Below, in pieces: positions 34,124-42,595 of a stretch of DNA of 45,876 bases. This DNA is from Bacillota bacterium. GTDB lineage: Bacteria > Bacillota > Clostridia > Christensenellales > UBA1242. The stretch is from contig WRBV01000008.1 in assembly GCA_009784375.1 (NCBI GenBank), forward strand, positions 1-45,876. The letters run 5' to 3'. Numbering within the stretch: position 1 is the stretch's first letter; each line of letters begins with the position of its first letter. Under the pieces are notes generated by a model. That model was not told the origin of the DNA. It did no database searches and worked only from the letters and a program-made list of their open reading frames with translations. A program made the position numbers and the translations under genes.

Positions 34124-34963
34124 CTAGCCATTAATCGTTATTGCACCGATTGCATTACGACCAACATGAGTCGTAAGGCTTGGACCAATTAATATGCGAA
34201 TGATTTCTTTAAATCCCGCTTTTTTATATTCTTGAATGGTATCCAGTACAATTTGTTCTGCTATATCTGTGTGTACTATGAATACAAGATTCTTGTCTGC
34301 GACTGAACCGACAAGTTTATATTCAACCCATTCTTTAACTGCCCGACTGAATTCTCCTTTGAACTTTCTATCTGGGACAACTTTACCTGCTTCATTCACA
34401 CGAAGTGATGGACGAATTTTTAAAAGATTTGCCCCAAGCAATTTCAAACCACTTGCTCTTCCACCTCGGTGCAAGTATTTGATGTCATTCATAATTACGC
34501 TTGTGTCAATTTTTCCAACCATGTCTTGCATAATTGGAACAATTTCCTTTATACTTTTACCCGCACGAACAAGCTCTGATGCACGAATTGCCAAAATGCC
34601 AATACCTACCGATGCGTTTTTTGTATCAATAACATGTACACGTTCCATATCTTTTGCTGCGCGTACCGCATTGCTGTGGCTTGCCGATAATTCACTTGAA
34701 ATGCTGAAGTGTATTATTGATCCGCTATCTTTGGTTGCTTCTTCAAATAATTCACGATAATCAACTTCCAAAGCCGCATTTGTCTTTGGTACAACCCCAT
34801 CCTTTTCGACTGCGTTATATATGTCATCGGGTTTTACCTCGTCATCACGGTATAATTTGTCACCTATGTATACCCCAAAGTAAATGACTTGCAAATCATA
34901 TTTTTTATAAAGTTCATCCCCAAGGTCTGATGTATTGTCGACACTAATTGTAATTTTTCCCAT
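34124..34963 (-). CDS. DegV-family fatty-acid-binding protein
   Basis: 279 residues, full length. DegV/FakB proteins carry fatty acids to a kinase. Visible: ISVDNTSDL at the N-terminus, the TNAALEVDYRELF block (~60-72), SIIHFSISSELSASHSNA (fatty-acid pocket, ~80-97), VHVIDTKNASVGIG, and YLHRGGRASG (~163-172). C-terminal IGPSLTTHVGRNAIGAI is the usual HxGPGxxG-type end. GGAGG precedes the ATG. No FakA kinase lies nearby. It may share a transcript with the YgjV gene upstream (79 bases between them). Confidence 0.94.
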   Translation of the reverse strand: MGKITISVDNTSDLGDELYKKYDLQVIYFGVYIGDKLYRDDEVKPDDIYNAVEKDGVVPKTNAALEVDYRELFEEATKDSGSIIHFSISSELSASHSNAVRAAKDMERVHVIDTKNASVGIGILAIRASELVRAGKSIKEIVPIMQDMVGKIDTSVIMNDIKYLHRGGRASGLKLLGANLLKIRPSLRVNEAGKVVPDRKFKGEFSRAVKEWVEYKLVGSVADKNLVFIVHTDIAEQIVLDTIQEYKKAGFKEIIRILIGPSLTTHVGRNAIGAITING

Positions 34964-35042
34964 TTGTTTTCCTCCACAGCACTATGCCGTTACCCAGTAC
35001 GTTTACAGATTTCGCCATTAAGCGTTCGTACTAGGGTTATTT

Positions 35043-35996
35043 TTATATTACACTTGATGCATTTGGCTTTATGACATCTGCCATCGCCTCTTGCAATGCT
35101 TTTCTTCGTCCGTCCAGTTTTTGCAACTTTAATTTCATAATCTTTTCAAGCAATATTTTAATATCGTGGACTGTATTTAAATCGTCCGTTACCGCTTGGG
35201 TCTTTTGTTCAATAGTCCGAGCATCTGTAAGTTCGCTTTTATCAATTAGACTAAGTTCAAGTCGCACCATCTTTGCCGCCAATTTTTCTATTTTTTCAAC
35301 AGGAATAATTGCGGCAATTTGTTCAATGTTCGAGCAAAGGTCGATTTTATTCATCTCACATGCAACTTGCTCTTTGATGATTTTTAATTTTTTTGCAAGA
35401 TGGCTCTTTCGTACAAGCAATACATAGAATACTACTACCGATGCCATCTTAGACGCTTCGATCAACATACCCATGATATTCCAACGCTCTATTCCATTAC
35501 CTTCAACAATATTTAATGGGGTTTGCGTAAGGAAAAGCATAATCGCATAAAAGAAAACTGTTATACGTACTGGATGCTTGCCTGGCAAATATTGCCCTAT
35601 AACAAATCCAAGAGCAAATACAAGGGCAACCGATTGCAGAATTCTCACTTCTCTGTATTCAATTCCCGTGATAACAAATATACCTGCCGACAACGCAACC
35701 ACAATCATGAACCCAAGAAATATTTTCCCAGCAAGTCTTCGCTTTTTCGAATCTTTTTTAAATATCCACCAAAATACCAAAGCACGAGTCGAGCTGTAAA
35801 CGGCAACCACCACCAGAGAAAACAAAGTACTCATTGATGTCGCAAGACCCATCGCAACAAACATAAGTGCCCATATCCCACTTCCTATACCATTAACCAA
35901 AAGATACTTTCTTTTGTCTTTTATTTGATACGACGCAAATTCAAAACAAATTACCACTACCCCAAATATTTGCGCGACTATGAACCAAGTACTCAT
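35043..35996 (-). CDS. YgjV-family membrane protein with coiled-coil tail
   Basis: 317 residues. The first ~190 form six membrane helices of the YgjV type (FGVVVICFEFASYQIKDKRKYLLVNGIGSGIWALMF in pieces; similar to the protein at 27977). The C-terminal ~120 residues are soluble, charged and helical (KLKIIKEQVACEMNK; VRLELSLIDKSELTDART; MKLKLQKLDGRRKALQEAM), absent from the shorter paralogue. GGGAG precedes the ATG. Function unknown; the tail may bind a cytosolic partner. Confidence 0.75.
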   Translation of the reverse strand: MSTWFIVAQIFGVVVICFEFASYQIKDKRKYLLVNGIGSGIWALMFVAMGLATSMSTLFSLVVVAVYSSTRALVFWWIFKKDSKKRRLAGKIFLGFMIVVALSAGIFVITGIEYREVRILQSVALVFALGFVIGQYLPGKHPVRITVFFYAIMLFLTQTPLNIVEGNGIERWNIMGMLIEASKMASVVVFYVLLVRKSHLAKKLKIIKEQVACEMNKIDLCSNIEQIAAIIPVEKIEKLAAKMVRLELSLIDKSELTDARTIEQKTQAVTDDLNTVHDIKILLEKIMKLKLQKLDGRRKALQEAMADVIKPNASSVI

Positions 35997-36045
35997 TTTT
36001 CCACTCCCTTACTATGTGTATTCACACTATCCCACCAAAAAACGC

Positions 36046-36074
36046 TTGTGGTGGTAACTTGTGGATGATATATT
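36046..36074 (+). promoter_or_regulatory. Promoter, leaderless type
   Basis: TTGTGG (36046-36051), 17 bp, TGA-TATATT (extended -10, 36069-36074), six bases before the ATG at 36081. Confidence 0.55.
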
Positions 36075-36080
36075 ATCACT

Positions 36081-36494
36081 ATGGAATCTTTAGTTTGCAA
36101 TAAATGCGGGTCTGACCGATATGTAAAAAATGGTAACAAACACGGAAAGCAAAATTATATGTGCCGCAAGTGCGGTTCACAATTTACAAATGACTATTCA
36201 TTTTCAAGGCGTGAAAAAGACGCCGCAATTACTTTGTATTGTGCGGGCATGTCTTTTCGACAGATCGCAGAACTGCTCTTATATAGCCATGTTACAATAT
36301 TAAATTGGGTAAAAGACTTTGCAAACAAGCCATTACCAGATGAAGAGTTCCTTCTTGATTTTGACGAGCTTACCGAGATAATAAAAACAAAACGCATGAT
36401 GATAGGCAAGTTCAAAGAGGTCAAGGACTTGGTGAATTGGAATGCAGATAACCAAATTGACAAATTAATATCAAAGGCGTTCATGATTAACTAG
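36081..36494 (+). CDS. Orphan InsA-like zinc-ribbon/HTH DNA-binding protein
   Basis: 137 residues. A CxxC-18-CxxC zinc ribbon (C6, C9, C28, C31; LVCNKCGSD, YMCRKCGSQF) followed by a helix-turn-helix (~44-80; REKDAAITLYCAGMSFRQIAELL, HVTILNWVKDF), as in the InsA part of IS1-type transposases. No DDE catalytic part, second frame or inverted repeats follow, and the C-terminal ~50 residues are unlike transposases. It is probably a domesticated DNA-binding protein. It has its own promoter and terminator and no ribosome site. Confidence 0.8.
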   Translation: MESLVCNKCGSDRYVKNGNKHGKQNYMCRKCGSQFTNDYSFSRREKDAAITLYCAGMSFRQIAELLLYSHVTILNWVKDFANKPLPDEEFLLDFDELTEIIKTKRMMIGKFKEVKDLVNWNADNQIDKLISKAFMIN

Positions 36495-36528
36495 ATAAAT
36501 AAAATCCAATATGATATAGTTTACAGAT

Positions 36529-36547
36529 AAAGCCATACGGCTTTTTT
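36529..36547 (+). terminator. Rho-independent terminator
   Basis: AAAGCC/GGCTTT stem and TTTTTT, 35 bases after the zinc-ribbon gene. Confidence 0.75.
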
Positions 36548-36591
36548 AATATAAGATATTTAATTAAACTCATTTATTAAAAAGGTAAAAA

Positions 36592-37212
36592 ATGAAAATA
36601 GCAAAACATATACCTAATGCACTTGCAATCATGCGGATTGCAATTTGTATCGCATTGATTTTTATTCCAGATAAGCTTGGGGTCACATGGATAGTCTTGT
36701 TCATAGTCGCAGGGGTAAGCGACATGATTGACGGAACACTTGCCCGAAAAATCCCAGGCGCAAAAAGTCAACTTGGTGCAATCCTTGATAGCGTAGCAGA
36801 CATGATAATGGTAATAGTAGCAATCGTATTCTTTATGCCAGTAATGGATATCTGGGGTTGGTTATTCTGGGGTTACATAGCCGCGCTGTCATTCAAAATT
36901 ATGTCTGGTTTCGTCGGATATGCAAAACACAAAGAGACCGTTCTCTTGCACACATATTCAAACAAACTGCTTGGCTTTCTCTTATTTATCATTCCAATTT
37001 TGTATTGGTTTCTTGGTACAAGCCTTGGACTCGAAATCTATATTACATTCGTGTTCGCAGCCATCTTTATAATCACATTCGAAGAAATTCTCATCAACCT
37101 GTTACTTGATAAGCCAAGCCGCGATATAAAAAGCATCTTTGGGGTTCGTGCGGCAAACGAAAAATTCCGACAAGAAAATCCAGAAAAACAAGACCAACCT
37201 ACCCAGCAATAA
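36592..37212 (+). CDS. CDP-alcohol phosphatidyltransferase
   Basis: 206 residues with five to six membrane helices. The family signature is complete: Asp44-xx-Asp47-Gly48-xx-Ala51-Arg52, Gly62-xxx-Asp66-xxx-Asp70 (DMIDGTLARKI, LGAILDSVAD). It joins a CDP-diacylglycerol to an alcohol such as glycerol phosphate, inositol phosphate or serine; the acceptor is not evident. The last ~25 residues are soluble and charged. AAAGG is six bases before the ATG. A strong terminator follows. Confidence 0.9.
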   Translation: MKIAKHIPNALAIMRIAICIALIFIPDKLGVTWIVLFIVAGVSDMIDGTLARKIPGAKSQLGAILDSVADMIMVIVAIVFFMPVMDIWGWLFWGYIAALSFKIMSGFVGYAKHKETVLLHTYSNKLLGFLLFIIPILYWFLGTSLGLEIYITFVFAAIFIITFEEILINLLLDKPSRDIKSIFGVRAANEKFRQENPEKQDQPTQQ

Positions 37213-37215
37213 CGG

Positions 37216-37243
37216 AAAAAGACCCTACACTCGGGTCTTTTTT
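37216..37243 (+). terminator. Rho-independent terminator
   Basis: AAAGACCC/GGGTCTTT stem, T-tract running directly into the ATGACC element. Confidence 0.88.
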
Positions 37244-37297
37244 ATGACCTAAGAAAAATCGTTTGCGATTTTTCATAAATATATTACCTTAATGTCC
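37244..37297 (+). repeat. ATGACC intergenic element, copy B
   Basis: Starts ATGACCTAAG, hairpin GAAAAATCG-TTTG-CGATTTTTC, AT-rich stretch, ends CCTTAATGTCC. Follows a terminator T-tract and is followed by another hairpin. Confidence 0.85.
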
Positions 37298-37347
37298 AAA
37301 AAATGCATTAAACGACGCGAAGCGACGCACCGTCAGGTGCATTTTTT
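37298..37347 (+). terminator. Hairpin behind element copy B
   Basis: AAAAAATGCA pairs with TGCATTTTTT around an inner hairpin (GACGCGAAGCGAC). Looks like a terminator but no gene ends before it; it seems to belong to the element unit. Confidence 0.7.
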
Positions 37348-37351
37348 ACTT

Positions 37352-37386
37352 GAAGCAAAACCACCCAAGGACGATTCCCTGGGTGG
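37352..37386 (-). terminator. Terminator of the Ppx/GppA-like gene
   Basis: CCACCCA/TGGGTGG stem followed by TTTTG on the minus strand. Confidence 0.6.
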
Positions 37387-37428
37387 TAGTAATGGTGTGT
37401 GCAATATCTCAAATGTTATTCATTTATT

Positions 37429-38952
37429 TTATAATATTTCCAAATTCTTCTTGAACGTCTTTGCAAATTCGTTTTTATATTTCTTTGCATAATAGATTTC
37501 AATCATTGCGGTATTTGGGTCTATGCGCTTTGCCTTTGTATCAAGGTCAGTAATGAGTTTTAAAATAACGCTGTCACCCAAGATATCGCACGTGATGTCT
37601 TTTACAATATCTTGCGCACGAATATTAAGCGCCTCGGCGATTGCAAGAATATTTGCAAGTTTGCGAAGTGCCTCTAGGTCCTCGTCGGTAGTAATGTCTT
37701 TGTATTTAACCCATTCAGACAAGTTAAAGTCTTCCCACTTGCGACATGATGCAACGAATGCGGTCAACACAATTTCCTTGTGGCTTAAACCAATTAATGG
37801 AAGGCTTAGTATAATATTGTAATTTTGCTTTGACCAATTATCTCCACCCGTTTTCTTTCCAATATGATAAAGGTATGATGCCGAACGCAAAATCCTTGCA
37901 TATCCACGCGGCAACTTGTGCATTACTTTTAATTGTTTAAACAAAGTTAACGCAAGATCGTACATTTGGTCACAATTTTTCTTTTTAAGACCAACAGATT
38001 CGGTTATAGAAAACAAGCTGTAACCCAAAAGGTCGGTTACACCACGGTCAACAGTAAATGGCAGCGCATAATGAAACAATAATCCTGCACTTCGCATATG
38101 GTCACTAAGAACAAGACTCTGTGTCGCAGCCATACTTGTAATTGCTTTTGCAATATGCAACCCAGCAAGAATACTTGTAACACTTGTAGATGAAACACCT
38201 TTGATTTTTTGTTGCTTTACTGGGTCAAGTGTTCCCAAAAACTTTAATACATCGTCGATTGATTTTCTGTCCACCGAATAGTTATGATTTACATCAAGTG
38301 GATATTTCCCAATCTTTCGTGAAAGCATACCGAACCCAGCCATGGAATCACCCGTAAGAACGATTAATGCCTCTGGATCAACGTTTGCAAGGAATCCAGC
38401 CTTTGTTGCAAGCATTTTTTTAAAAGCAACCGCCGCCTTTTCAAGGTCAGCCTCGCCACCCATAAAATTATTTGTACCAATTGGAAGAGACATACTCTCT
38501 ATTACAATTCTTCGATTGTAATGAATTAACTTTGTTGAATTTGAAGAAATATTGATAATCAAACCACGAGGTGCATCAAGTGTATTAATTGTTGCGGTAT
38601 ACAACGCATTGATTTCCTGTTCGGGCGTCATAACACGGAATTCTATCCCGATTGCGGTTGCACATTCATCTACAAATGTTTGATAGTTCTTTGCATTAGT
38701 AACACAAGCAGAACACACAGCAAGATAACGACTCACCCCTTCTGCTTCACAAATTTTCTTAAACATGCCAAGCATTGTAATTACTTCGCGAATTTTTGGA
38801 CCTTTTATAAGTTCGTCCTCACGAATATCTTCATCTATATCAAGTCTCTCAACAAGCTCTTCACACTTTGTAAAGTGTTCACCTTCTTTAATATTATAAA
38901 TAGTAAGTTTGACTTTACTCAAGTCTATTTCAAATAATGCAAGTTTTTCCAT
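37429..38952 (-). CDS. Ppx/GppA-like protein with degenerate active site
   Basis: 507 residues, the size of Ppx/GppA phosphatases with a C-terminal HD-like domain. The fold is recognisable: EIDLSKVKLTIYNI (residues 8-21) in place of the IDxGSNSxRL phosphate loop, MTPEQEINALYTA (~113-125; catalytic Glu kept), LIINISSNSTKLI (~135-147) in place of the DIGGGSTE loop, and YLYHIGKK (~350-357) in the C-terminal domain. Loss of the glycine loops predicts weak or no polyphosphate or pppGpp hydrolysis; a binding or regulatory role is possible. AAGGAG lies five bases before the ATG; TTGACA-17-TACGCT upstream. Confidence 0.82.
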   Translation of the reverse strand: MEKLALFEIDLSKVKLTIYNIKEGEHFTKCEELVERLDIDEDIREDELIKGPKIREVITMLGMFKKICEAEGVSRYLAVCSACVTNAKNYQTFVDECATAIGIEFRVMTPEQEINALYTATINTLDAPRGLIINISSNSTKLIHYNRRIVIESMSLPIGTNNFMGGEADLEKAAVAFKKMLATKAGFLANVDPEALIVLTGDSMAGFGMLSRKIGKYPLDVNHNYSVDRKSIDDVLKFLGTLDPVKQQKIKGVSSTSVTSILAGLHIAKAITSMAATQSLVLSDHMRSAGLLFHYALPFTVDRGVTDLLGYSLFSITESVGLKKKNCDQMYDLALTLFKQLKVMHKLPRGYARILRSASYLYHIGKKTGGDNWSKQNYNIILSLPLIGLSHKEIVLTAFVASCRKWEDFNLSEWVKYKDITTDEDLEALRKLANILAIAEALNIRAQDIVKDITCDILGDSVILKLITDLDTKAKRIDPNTAMIEIYYAKKYKNEFAKTFKKNLEIL

Positions 38953-39035
38953 ATCTACTCCTTAGTTCGGTAGTTTAAAAAAAGCGTAGCTGAAAATACG
39001 AAAATTGTCAAGGTATCTTTTTTACACTTTTTGTT

Positions 39036-39944
39036 TTATACAACGTGTGCCGCAGAAACCGCAGCAATCGCCCCGTCAGCACATGCGGTTACAATTTGTC
39101 GCACAGGCTTGTCAACAACGTCACCTGCGGCAAAAACATTCGCGATATTTGTCTGCATATTTTTATCAACCAATATGTATCCCCAATCGTTTAATTCAAG
39201 CCTTCCTTTGAACAATACTGTATTTGGCACACGACCAATTGCAACAAAAATTCCATCGACTGGGATTGTTTTTACCTTCCCTTCGTTATTCTTTATATCT
39301 ATTGATTCAATCTTTTTATCACCGTTAATGCGTTCTACAACGTGTCCATGATGAACGCCCGCATAATTCAAAGCAGCTTCCAGCTTTTCTATTGTTACCA
39401 CTTGGGCATTAAATTTATCTGTATTATTAATAATTGTAACCGATTTGGCAATGTCGGTCATATACAATGCTTCTTCCACCGCACTATTACCACCGCCAAT
39501 AATTGCAACATTCTTATCTTTATAAAAGTTCCCATCACAAAGCCCACAGTAATGAATCCCACGCCCATCGAACTTTTCTGCATTTTCGGCACTTAATCTT
39601 CTTGGTCCCGCCCCAGTAGCAATTATAAGCGCCGAACATTGATAAATCCCATCCGCCGTTGTCACAACATGAGTCTTACCAAAATCAACGCTCTCTATTT
39701 CTGTATATACTATTTCGGCACCAGAATGCTCGGCTTGCTCCATCATTTTTATTGCAAGTTCGGCTCCGTCCACCATAATCATGCCTGGCATATTTTCAAT
39801 ATCACCCGTCCCAGTAATCTGACCACCACACACGCGCCCTTCGATAACTATTGTTTTCTTTCCACTTCGCGCAGCATAAACAGCCGCAGTAAGTCCAGCA
39901 GGTCCAGCACCAATTATCAAAATATCACAATTAACTTTTTCCAT
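39036..39944 (-). CDS. trxB: Thioredoxin reductase
   Basis: 302 residues, typical TrxB length. FAD-binding GAGPAGLTAAVYAARSG (12-28), redox pair Cys133/Cys136 in CGLCDG (usual CATCDG), NADPH-binding IGGGNSAVEEAL and the FAD-ribityl block VFAAGDVVDKPVRQI near the end. It passes electrons from NADPH to thioredoxin. TTTGAT-17-TATAAT ends five bases before the ATG and no ribosome site is present: a leaderless message. Monocistronic; the downstream gene has its own promoter. Confidence 0.96.
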   Translation of the reverse strand: MEKVNCDILIIGAGPAGLTAAVYAARSGKKTIVIEGRVCGGQITGTGDIENMPGMIMVDGAELAIKMMEQAEHSGAEIVYTEIESVDFGKTHVVTTADGIYQCSALIIATGAGPRRLSAENAEKFDGRGIHYCGLCDGNFYKDKNVAIIGGGNSAVEEALYMTDIAKSVTIINNTDKFNAQVVTIEKLEAALNYAGVHHGHVVERINGDKKIESIDIKNNEGKVKTIPVDGIFVAIGRVPNTVLFKGRLELNDWGYILVDKNMQTNIANVFAAGDVVDKPVRQIVTACADGAIAAVSAAHVV

Positions 39945-39949
39945 AGCCC

Positions 39950-39978
39950 ATTATACTCTTGCCAACAATAATATCAAA
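39950..39978 (-). promoter_or_regulatory. trxB promoter, leaderless type
   Basis: TTTGAT (39973-39978), 17 bp, TATAAT (39950-39955), then GGGCT and the ATG at 39944. Confidence 0.65.
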
Positions 39979-40040
39979 GGAATTCCGTTGTGCAACTTCT
40001 ACAAAGTATGTCCTATTCATACCTATTGTATAGGAAGTTA

Positions 40041-40997
40041 ATGGAGCTTTTTTTATCCGTCATTTTATTTTGTGCTGGGCTTGCCTTTATTATAAAGGGC
40101 GGTGGTTTTTTGGTGGATTCTGCCCTTCAACTTGGCAAAATCACGCGTATGAGCACCGTTTTCATAGGTGCTACATTTATGGCAATCGCAACCGCGATGC
40201 CTGAACTTTTTTTATCTATTTTCGCGGTTACAAGCGGCAACCATGGACTTGCAACTGGAAATGCAATCGGCGGAATGATTGCAACCATGGCTTTGGTTCT
40301 TGGTCTTTACATAACTTTTATGCCAGGCTCGGTAAATAAAAGTGAAGTATCACAAAAAAATATTTTCCTTATGGTTACGTTGGTCGTTATCATTTGGTTC
40401 GCACGCGATCTTTTAATTACTTGGAAAAACGGTATTGCCCTTTTGTTTGGATTTGGTCTCTATCTTTATCTTTCTACCAAAAAATCCAAATCAACAAAGC
40501 AACCATCTCTCCTTCCACCACAACCAATTTGCAAGCATTTAAAACGTAAAACCTTGTCTACATTTTTATTTGGTCAAATACTTCTCATCGGTGGTGCATT
40601 CATGCTTGTTAAAAATGGTAATAATATCGCAACACTTTTTGACCTAAGCGACACATTCATAGGTTTCACACTCATTGCAATAGGCACAAGTGCACCTGAA
40701 CTTACAACAGTATTCACAAGCATCAAACGCAAAAGCGGAAACCTTGCACTTGGAAATATTTTGGGGTCAAACATAATTACTGCCACCTTGTTACTTGGTT
40801 CACTTGGATTAATGGGTGGACACCTTCCAATTTCGCAATCCACATTTATGATAAGCCTTCCCGTCCTTGCCATTGTTTCGATGCTTGCAATTTTACCAAT
40901 CATGATAAAAGGGCGAACATATCGTTGGCAGGGGATTTCACTCATTGTAATTTATGCGCTGTATCTGGTTTACCTTGGCATAGTCCAACCAGCATGA
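40041..40997 (+). CDS. Cation/Ca2+ exchanger (CaCA family, YrbG-like)
   Basis: 318 residues from the ATG at 40041 (AGGA five bases upstream); an earlier ATG at 39990 adds a non-conserved stretch. Ten membrane helices with the two alpha repeats: GATFMAIATAMPELFLS (~52-68) and GFTLIAIGTSAPELTTV (~218-234), each followed by a second motif (GNAIGG; GNILGSN). These bind sodium and calcium. A short basic loop (~165-185) joins the halves. Exchanges calcium or another divalent cation for sodium or protons across the membrane. Confidence 0.92.
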   Translation: MELFLSVILFCAGLAFIIKGGGFLVDSALQLGKITRMSTVFIGATFMAIATAMPELFLSIFAVTSGNHGLATGNAIGGMIATMALVLGLYITFMPGSVNKSEVSQKNIFLMVTLVVIIWFARDLLITWKNGIALLFGFGLYLYLSTKKSKSTKQPSLLPPQPICKHLKRKTLSTFLFGQILLIGGAFMLVKNGNNIATLFDLSDTFIGFTLIAIGTSAPELTTVFTSIKRKSGNLALGNILGSNIITATLLLGSLGLMGGHLPISQSTFMISLPVLAIVSMLAILPIMIKGRTYRWQGISLIVIYALYLVYLGIVQPA

Positions 40998-41050
40998 TTA
41001 TCACTATAGATTTTTACCATCATGAAAACTTCCAATAACAGTAATAAAAA

Positions 41051-41071
41051 ATATCCACAAAATGTGGATAT
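41051..41071 (-). terminator. nusG operon terminator
   Basis: ATATCCACA/TGTGGATAT perfect stem with TTTTTATTA on the minus strand. Confidence 0.9.
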
Positions 41072-41086
41072 CGTGTGGATAACTAA

Positions 41087-41899
41087 TTATATCTTTTTAA
41101 CTTGCGAGAATGCCAATTCCACCGTTGTCGGACGACCAAACATATTAACGGTTACCGTACACTTCTTGTTTGCCACATCAACTGTTGTAACAACCGCGGT
41201 CTGCCCACCAAGCGGACCATCAATAACTTGTACTGTGTCATCGACTTCGATGTCGACACTTATTACATTTGCCTTGCGTTCAAGCTTCATAGAAATAACT
41301 TCTTTTGCAGAAAGTGGCAATGGTCTACCCTTTGGACCCGCAAACCCAGTAATTCCACGAGTACGTGTAATCATATGCCAAAGGTCATCACCATAAATCA
41401 TCTTTATGAAAACATAACTTGGCATTGTACGTGTTGGAACCAATGTCTTTTTACCACGTTTTTCAACAACAACATCTTCGGTTGGGATATACAATTCTTT
41501 AACACGATCTTGAAGATTATATTTTTCAATAACTTTTTCAAGATTATCCTTTGCAACAACTTCGTATCCGTTAAATGTGTGCAATACATACCAACGCTCT
41601 TCGGTCTCCATACGACGACCGACTTGAGTTGTGTCGGGCGGTGGATCTCCTGCTGCGATTTCCATCGCAATTTCTTCTTCTGTTGGTTGAACACCTTCTT
41701 CATCTTCGGTCAAAATAATGTCAACCGCTTCTGAAAATTCGACTTCCTCGACTTCGGGTGCCGATTCTTCTGTAACTTCAATTTCTTCAATAACCTGCTC
41801 CACAGATTCATCCAAATCTTCTATGACAAGCCCAGAATCTTCAGAAATTTCTACAACTTCTTCTTCAAGAATTTCTTCATCTCTTATTTCATCACTCAT
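41087..41899 (-). CDS. nusG: Transcription factor NusG with long acidic N-terminal extension
   Basis: 270 residues, against ~175-180 in most bacteria. The core starts at ~101: NGN domain (ERWYVLHTFNGYEVVAKDNL, then PSYVFIKM) and KOW domain (~215-262; VDDTVQVIDGPLGGQTAVVTTVD). NusG binds RNA polymerase and ties transcription to translation or Rho. Residues 1-100 are almost entirely Glu/Asp with few basic residues (IRDEEILEEEVVEISED). I chose the ATG at 41899 because AAGGAG lies six bases upstream; a more distant ATG at 41920 is not supported. Last gene of rpmG-secE-nusG. Confidence 0.95.
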   Translation of the reverse strand: MSDEIRDEEILEEEVVEISEDSGLVIEDLDESVEQVIEEIEVTEESAPEVEEVEFSEAVDIILTEDEEGVQPTEEEIAMEIAAGDPPPDTTQVGRRMETEERWYVLHTFNGYEVVAKDNLEKVIEKYNLQDRVKELYIPTEDVVVEKRGKKTLVPTRTMPSYVFIKMIYGDDLWHMITRTRGITGFAGPKGRPLPLSAKEVISMKLERKANVISVDIEVDDTVQVIDGPLGGQTAVVTTVDVANKKCTVTVNMFGRPTTVELAFSQVKKI

Positions 41900-41909
41900 A
41901 GTGTACTCC

Positions 41910-42233
41910 TTATAATCCACGTGTCAAAAGTCTATACAACTGCCCCAATCCTTGGTCAATACCAAATATAACCAAGCTGAAAATAATAACAACACTAAGC
42001 ACAACACCAGTCTTTGCTACTGTACGTGCAAACGAAGGCCAACGAACTTTTTTAAGCTCGCCACCAACTTCGCGGAATGTACGAATAATTCCCTTACGCT
42101 CGCGCTTTTCTTTTTTCTTTTTATCTTTTTTCTTTTCTTTTTCGCGCTCTACTTTGACCTGTTCGCGCTCGGCAACAGTCATCTTAGGCTGTTGCAATCC
42201 ACCTGTTTCTGGTTTCTTGTTTTTTTTACTCAT
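41910..42233 (-). CDS. secE: Preprotein translocase subunit SecE
   Basis: 107 residues. Conserved C-terminal part: FREVGGELKKVRWPSFARTVAKTG (~50-73, amphipathic helix and hinge) and one membrane helix (~75-95). The N-terminal ~45 residues are a Lys/Glu-rich extension (KVEREKEKKKDKKKKEKRE), longer than usual. SecE stabilises SecY in the membrane. AGGAG precedes the ATG. nusG follows 10 bases later and rpmG lies 35 bases upstream. Confidence 0.95.
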   Translation of the reverse strand: MSKKNKKPETGGLQQPKMTVAEREQVKVEREKEKKKDKKKKEKRERKGIIRTFREVGGELKKVRWPSFARTVAKTGVVLSVVIIFSLVIFGIDQGLGQLYRLLTRGL

Positions 42234-42268
42234 AAAAAACTCCTGATAATAAAATGCACGGACAACAA

Positions 42269-42439
42269 TTATTTTGTTTCTTTATGTTCGGTAGTTTTCT
42301 TGCAAAAACGACAGTACTTGTTCATCACAAGTCTTTCATTGTCATTCTTTTTGTTCTTTTCTGTGTCATAAGTACGTTGGTTACAAACTGTACATGCAAG
42401 TGTAATCTTAATTCTTGCTCCTTTTGCCTTTTTAGCCAT
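42269..42439 (-). CDS. rpmG: Ribosomal protein L33
   Basis: 56 residues from the ATG at 42439, which has GGGAGG six bases upstream; the reading frame extends ten codons further but overlaps the ribosome site. Zinc-binding type: [17 protein letters not shown], then YCRFCKK, two CxxC pairs. Located in the large subunit near the E site. First gene of rpmG-secE-nusG, the usual Bacillota order, but without the tRNA-Trp often found between them. Confidence 0.96.
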   Translation of the reverse strand: MAKKAKGARIKITLACTVCNQRTYDTEKNKKNDNERLVMNKYCRFCKKTTEHKETK

Positions 42440-42518
42440 CCATTGCCTCCCTTTTAGTATTGCCAAGCCAGTAATTTAAAAAAAGACCCTATTCGTCTTC
42501 TTTTCTAATCTACCCCTG

Positions 42519-42547
42519 ATTATACCCAAACATATCGTCTATGTCAA
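42519..42547 (-). promoter_or_regulatory. Promoter of rpmG-secE-nusG
   Basis: TTGACA (42542-42547), 17 bp, TATAAT (42519-42524); a ~75-base leader then reaches rpmG. Confidence 0.8.
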
Positions 42548-42563
42548 GCGGAATTATTAATTT

Positions 42564-42588
42564 AAAAAAGGTCAACCGACCTTTTTTT
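42564..42588 (-). terminator. Rho-independent terminator
   Basis: AAAAAAGGTC/GACCTTTTTT stem directly after the gene ending at 42596. Confidence 0.88.
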
Positions 42589-42595
42589 ATTTAAA

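Noticed and set aside
34990..35036. Large imperfect inverted repeat (ACCCAGTACG / CGTACTAGGGT) upstream of the DegV gene, considered as riboswitch or terminator
   Set aside because: No T-tract and no match to a riboswitch class I can recognise; arms are imperfect.
36081..36494. Active IS1 element
   Set aside because: No InsB frame, catalytic DDE residues or terminal inverted repeats next to it.
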